Assembly: GCA_026625625.1 (NCBI GenBank)
Contig: CP113055.1
Span: forward strand, 560,501-624,500
Reading direction: 5' to 3'
DNA length: 64,000 nt
Source of the DNA: Blastomonas sp. SL216
Lineage (GTDB): Bacteria; Pseudomonadota; Alphaproteobacteria; Sphingomonadales; Sphingomonadaceae
Shown in pieces: positions 62,777 to 64,000 of this stretch. Within the stretch, counting starts at the first letter, position 1. Every line of letters begins with the position of its first letter. The notes beneath the pieces are model-generated. The model saw only the letters and a program-made list of their open reading frames with translations, ran no database searches and was not told where the DNA came from. A program made the translations under genes and the position numbers.

Positions 62777-63265
62777 ATGAAGAAGTTCATTCTTGCTGCT
62801 GCCGCTGCCGGTGCAGTCACCCTCTCGGCCGCTCCGGCCATGGCAGCCCCTCTCGCCAGCTACGCGCCCAGCGCCGAGGCTGCCTATGGCGTCGATTATC
62901 GCGCCCCCATCGCGCATCAGTGGCGCGGCTATGACGACGACTGGGGTCGTCGGGGTTACGATCGTGGCTATGGCCGCGATGGCCGTGACGGTCGCTGGGA
63001 TGATCGCTACGACCGCCGGTTTGATCGTCGTCAGGCGCGTGGCTGGAACGGCCAGTCCTGGCGCGGCAATGACGGCCGCTACTATTGCCGCCGCGACAAC
63101 GGCACCACCGGTCTGCTGATCGGCGGCGCAGCTGGTGCCCTGGCTGGCAGCGAGATTGCCGGACGCGGTGACCGCACCGCAGGCGCGGTTATCGGAGGTA
63201 TTGCCGGCGCGCTGCTGGGGCGTTCGATCGACCGCAACGATGGCAACCGCTATAGCTGCCGCTAA
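62777..63265 (+). CDS. Exported glycine-zipper 2TM domain protein
   Basis: The 162-aa product begins with a signal peptide (MKKFILAAAAAGAVTLSAA, then PAMAA). A long Arg/Asp/Gly/Tyr-rich region (residues about 50-95, with repeats such as RRGYDRGYGRDGRDGRW) follows. The C-terminal glycine-zipper domain is GLLIGGAAGALAGSEIAGRG and TAGAVIGGIAGALLGRSIDR. Such proteins act at the envelope, sometimes as outer-membrane-associated stress proteins. The start at 62777 has GGGAGA upstream. A strong terminator follows. Confidence 0.85.
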   Translation: MKKFILAAAAAGAVTLSAAPAMAAPLASYAPSAEAAYGVDYRAPIAHQWRGYDDDWGRRGYDRGYGRDGRDGRWDDRYDRRFDRRQARGWNGQSWRGNDGRYYCRRDNGTTGLLIGGAAGALAGSEIAGRGDRTAGAVIGGIAGALLGRSIDRNDGNRYSCR

Positions 63266-63306
63266 TATCGCCTGATCCGCCGTTGATGGGCGGGTCGGCA
63301 TCCAAG

Positions 63307-63336
63307 ACCCCTCTCGCCCTTCGGCGGGAGGGGTTT
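63307..63336 (+). terminator. Rho-independent terminator after the glycine-zipper gene
   Basis: A 12-bp stem (63307-63318 with 63323-63334, one G-T pair) with CTTC loop is followed by TTTCTT. Confidence 0.8.
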
Positions 63337-63420
63337 CTTGCGCCCGGGCGCAGGGCGCTTGCCAAGCGGTGGAGCGCTGCCTATCCCGGCATTCCTCAAC
63401 GAGGCGAAGGGAGCGGCGCG

Positions 63421-63975
63421 ATGATCAATGGACCCATATTGGTAACGCAGCGGCTGATCCTCCGCCCGCCCGGCCCCGAAGATTTCGAGCCCTGGGCCGA
63501 ATTCTGCGCCGATGAAGAGACGATGCGCTTTCTGGGCGGCGTCCAGCCGCGCGCCGTCGCCTGGCGCGGCCTGTGTTCCATGGCTGGCGCATGGCATATT
63601 CGCGGCTATGCGATGTTCTCGCTGATCACCCGCGATACCGGCGAATGGATCGGGCGCATCGGCCCCTGGTATCCGGATGGCTGGCCGGGGCAGGAGGTCG
63701 GCTGGGGCGTGCTGCGCAGCCATGCGGGCAAGGGCTATGCGTTGGAAGCCGCGGTCGCGACGATCGATTATGCCTTCGACCTGCTCGGCTGGGAAACGGT
63801 GATTCACACGATCGATCCGGACAACAAGGCCTCGATTGCGCTGGCGGAGCGGCTAGGCTCATACAATCAGGGGCCGACCCGATTGCCGGAACCCTATCAG
63901 GATTCGCCGGTGGACTGTTACGGCCAGACCAAGGCCGAGTGGCAGGAGAACCGGAAGAAATTTGTCCGGTTCTGA
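63421..63975 (+). CDS. GNAT family acetyltransferase (RimJ/RimL-like)
   Basis: The 184-aa protein has GNAT features of the RimJ/RimL type: LVTQRLILRPPGPEDFEPW at the N-terminus, an EVGWGVLRSHAGKGYALEAAVATIDYAFD block with the acetyl-CoA-binding pattern R/Q-x-x-G-x-G/A, and NKASIALAERLGS near the end. It transfers an acetyl group to an amine; the substrate is unknown. The ATG at 63421 follows GAAGGGAGCGGCGCG. The frame is open to 63283, which crosses the terminator. Confidence 0.85.
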   Translation: MINGPILVTQRLILRPPGPEDFEPWAEFCADEETMRFLGGVQPRAVAWRGLCSMAGAWHIRGYAMFSLITRDTGEWIGRIGPWYPDGWPGQEVGWGVLRSHAGKGYALEAAVATIDYAFDLLGWETVIHTIDPDNKASIALAERLGSYNQGPTRLPEPYQDSPVDCYGQTKAEWQENRKKFVRF

Positions 63976-64000
63976 AACGACTTAGCCGAAATTCCCGTTT

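Overview
The window is a gene-dense, GC-rich chromosomal segment. Its gene content (PhoX-type Tat phosphatase, HWE histidine kinase, PilZ protein, DmeF-type transporter, alphaproteobacterial SufE, SdhE-Mfd next to RecG, GTG/TTG starts) fits an alphaproteobacterium of the order Sphingomonadales. The genus cannot be fixed by eye. I see no transposase, integrase, phage or CRISPR genes. About 66 protein genes and one tRNA-Asn are supported, mostly in short operons with 4-bp stop/start overlaps.

Layout. 0-6 kb: the translation genes rplY, pth and ychF, with a membrane gene, an AAC(3)-like acetyltransferase, a PhoX-like phosphatase and a DUF1330 gene between pth and ychF. 6-18 kb: TraB/GumN lipoprotein, patatin-like lipase, then radA-cvpA-IscU-like-Kef antiporter, secA and a TSUP exporter, ending at tRNA-Asn. 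18-28 kb: NAD kinase, an EAL phosphodiesterase, sdhE-mfd back to back with recG, a PilZ protein and tyrS. 28-37 kb: metal efflux, a TerB-like protein, lipid/membrane enzymes, a DUF885 protein, a REC-only regulator facing an HWE kinase, and a Crp/Fnr regulator. 37-46 kb: an acyl-CoA synthetase and a tightly overlapping six-gene cluster DUF4129-DUF4350-MoxR-DUF58-SpoIIM-RDD. 46-55 kb: acyl-CoA carboxylase beta, peroxiredoxin, lipB, queC, hslO, a metalloprotease-like lipoprotein and sufE. 55-60 kb: the phage-shock (psp) locus. 60-64 kb: a RoxA-type oxygenase, rluE, an MDR dehydrogenase, a glycine-zipper protein and a GNAT acetyltransferase.

The most interesting region is the psp locus. pspF is divergent from an operon that starts with a 66-aa membrane protein, continues with pspA, pspB and pspC, and then has five more small genes. 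All five encode one N-terminal membrane segment followed by a coiled coil. Four of them, and the end of PspC, share a C-terminal pattern like L-x-x-E-I-E-x-L-R, and most carry a PspB-like L-E-R-I-x-T/S-D segment. The control region has a near-consensus sigma-54 promoter (TGGCACG-N4-CTGCA) and an exact IHF consensus. This looks like an envelope-stress operon expanded by local duplication of PspB-like subunits.

A second unexplained signal is a 16-bp motif, two tandem octamers of the form TTGCRAAN. It occurs at eight places between 32 and 61 kb, in coding and non-coding DNA, on both strands and in different reading frames. Several hairpins, one tandem 14-bp repeat and two 12-bp palindromes near the acyl-CoA synthetase gene are also listed.
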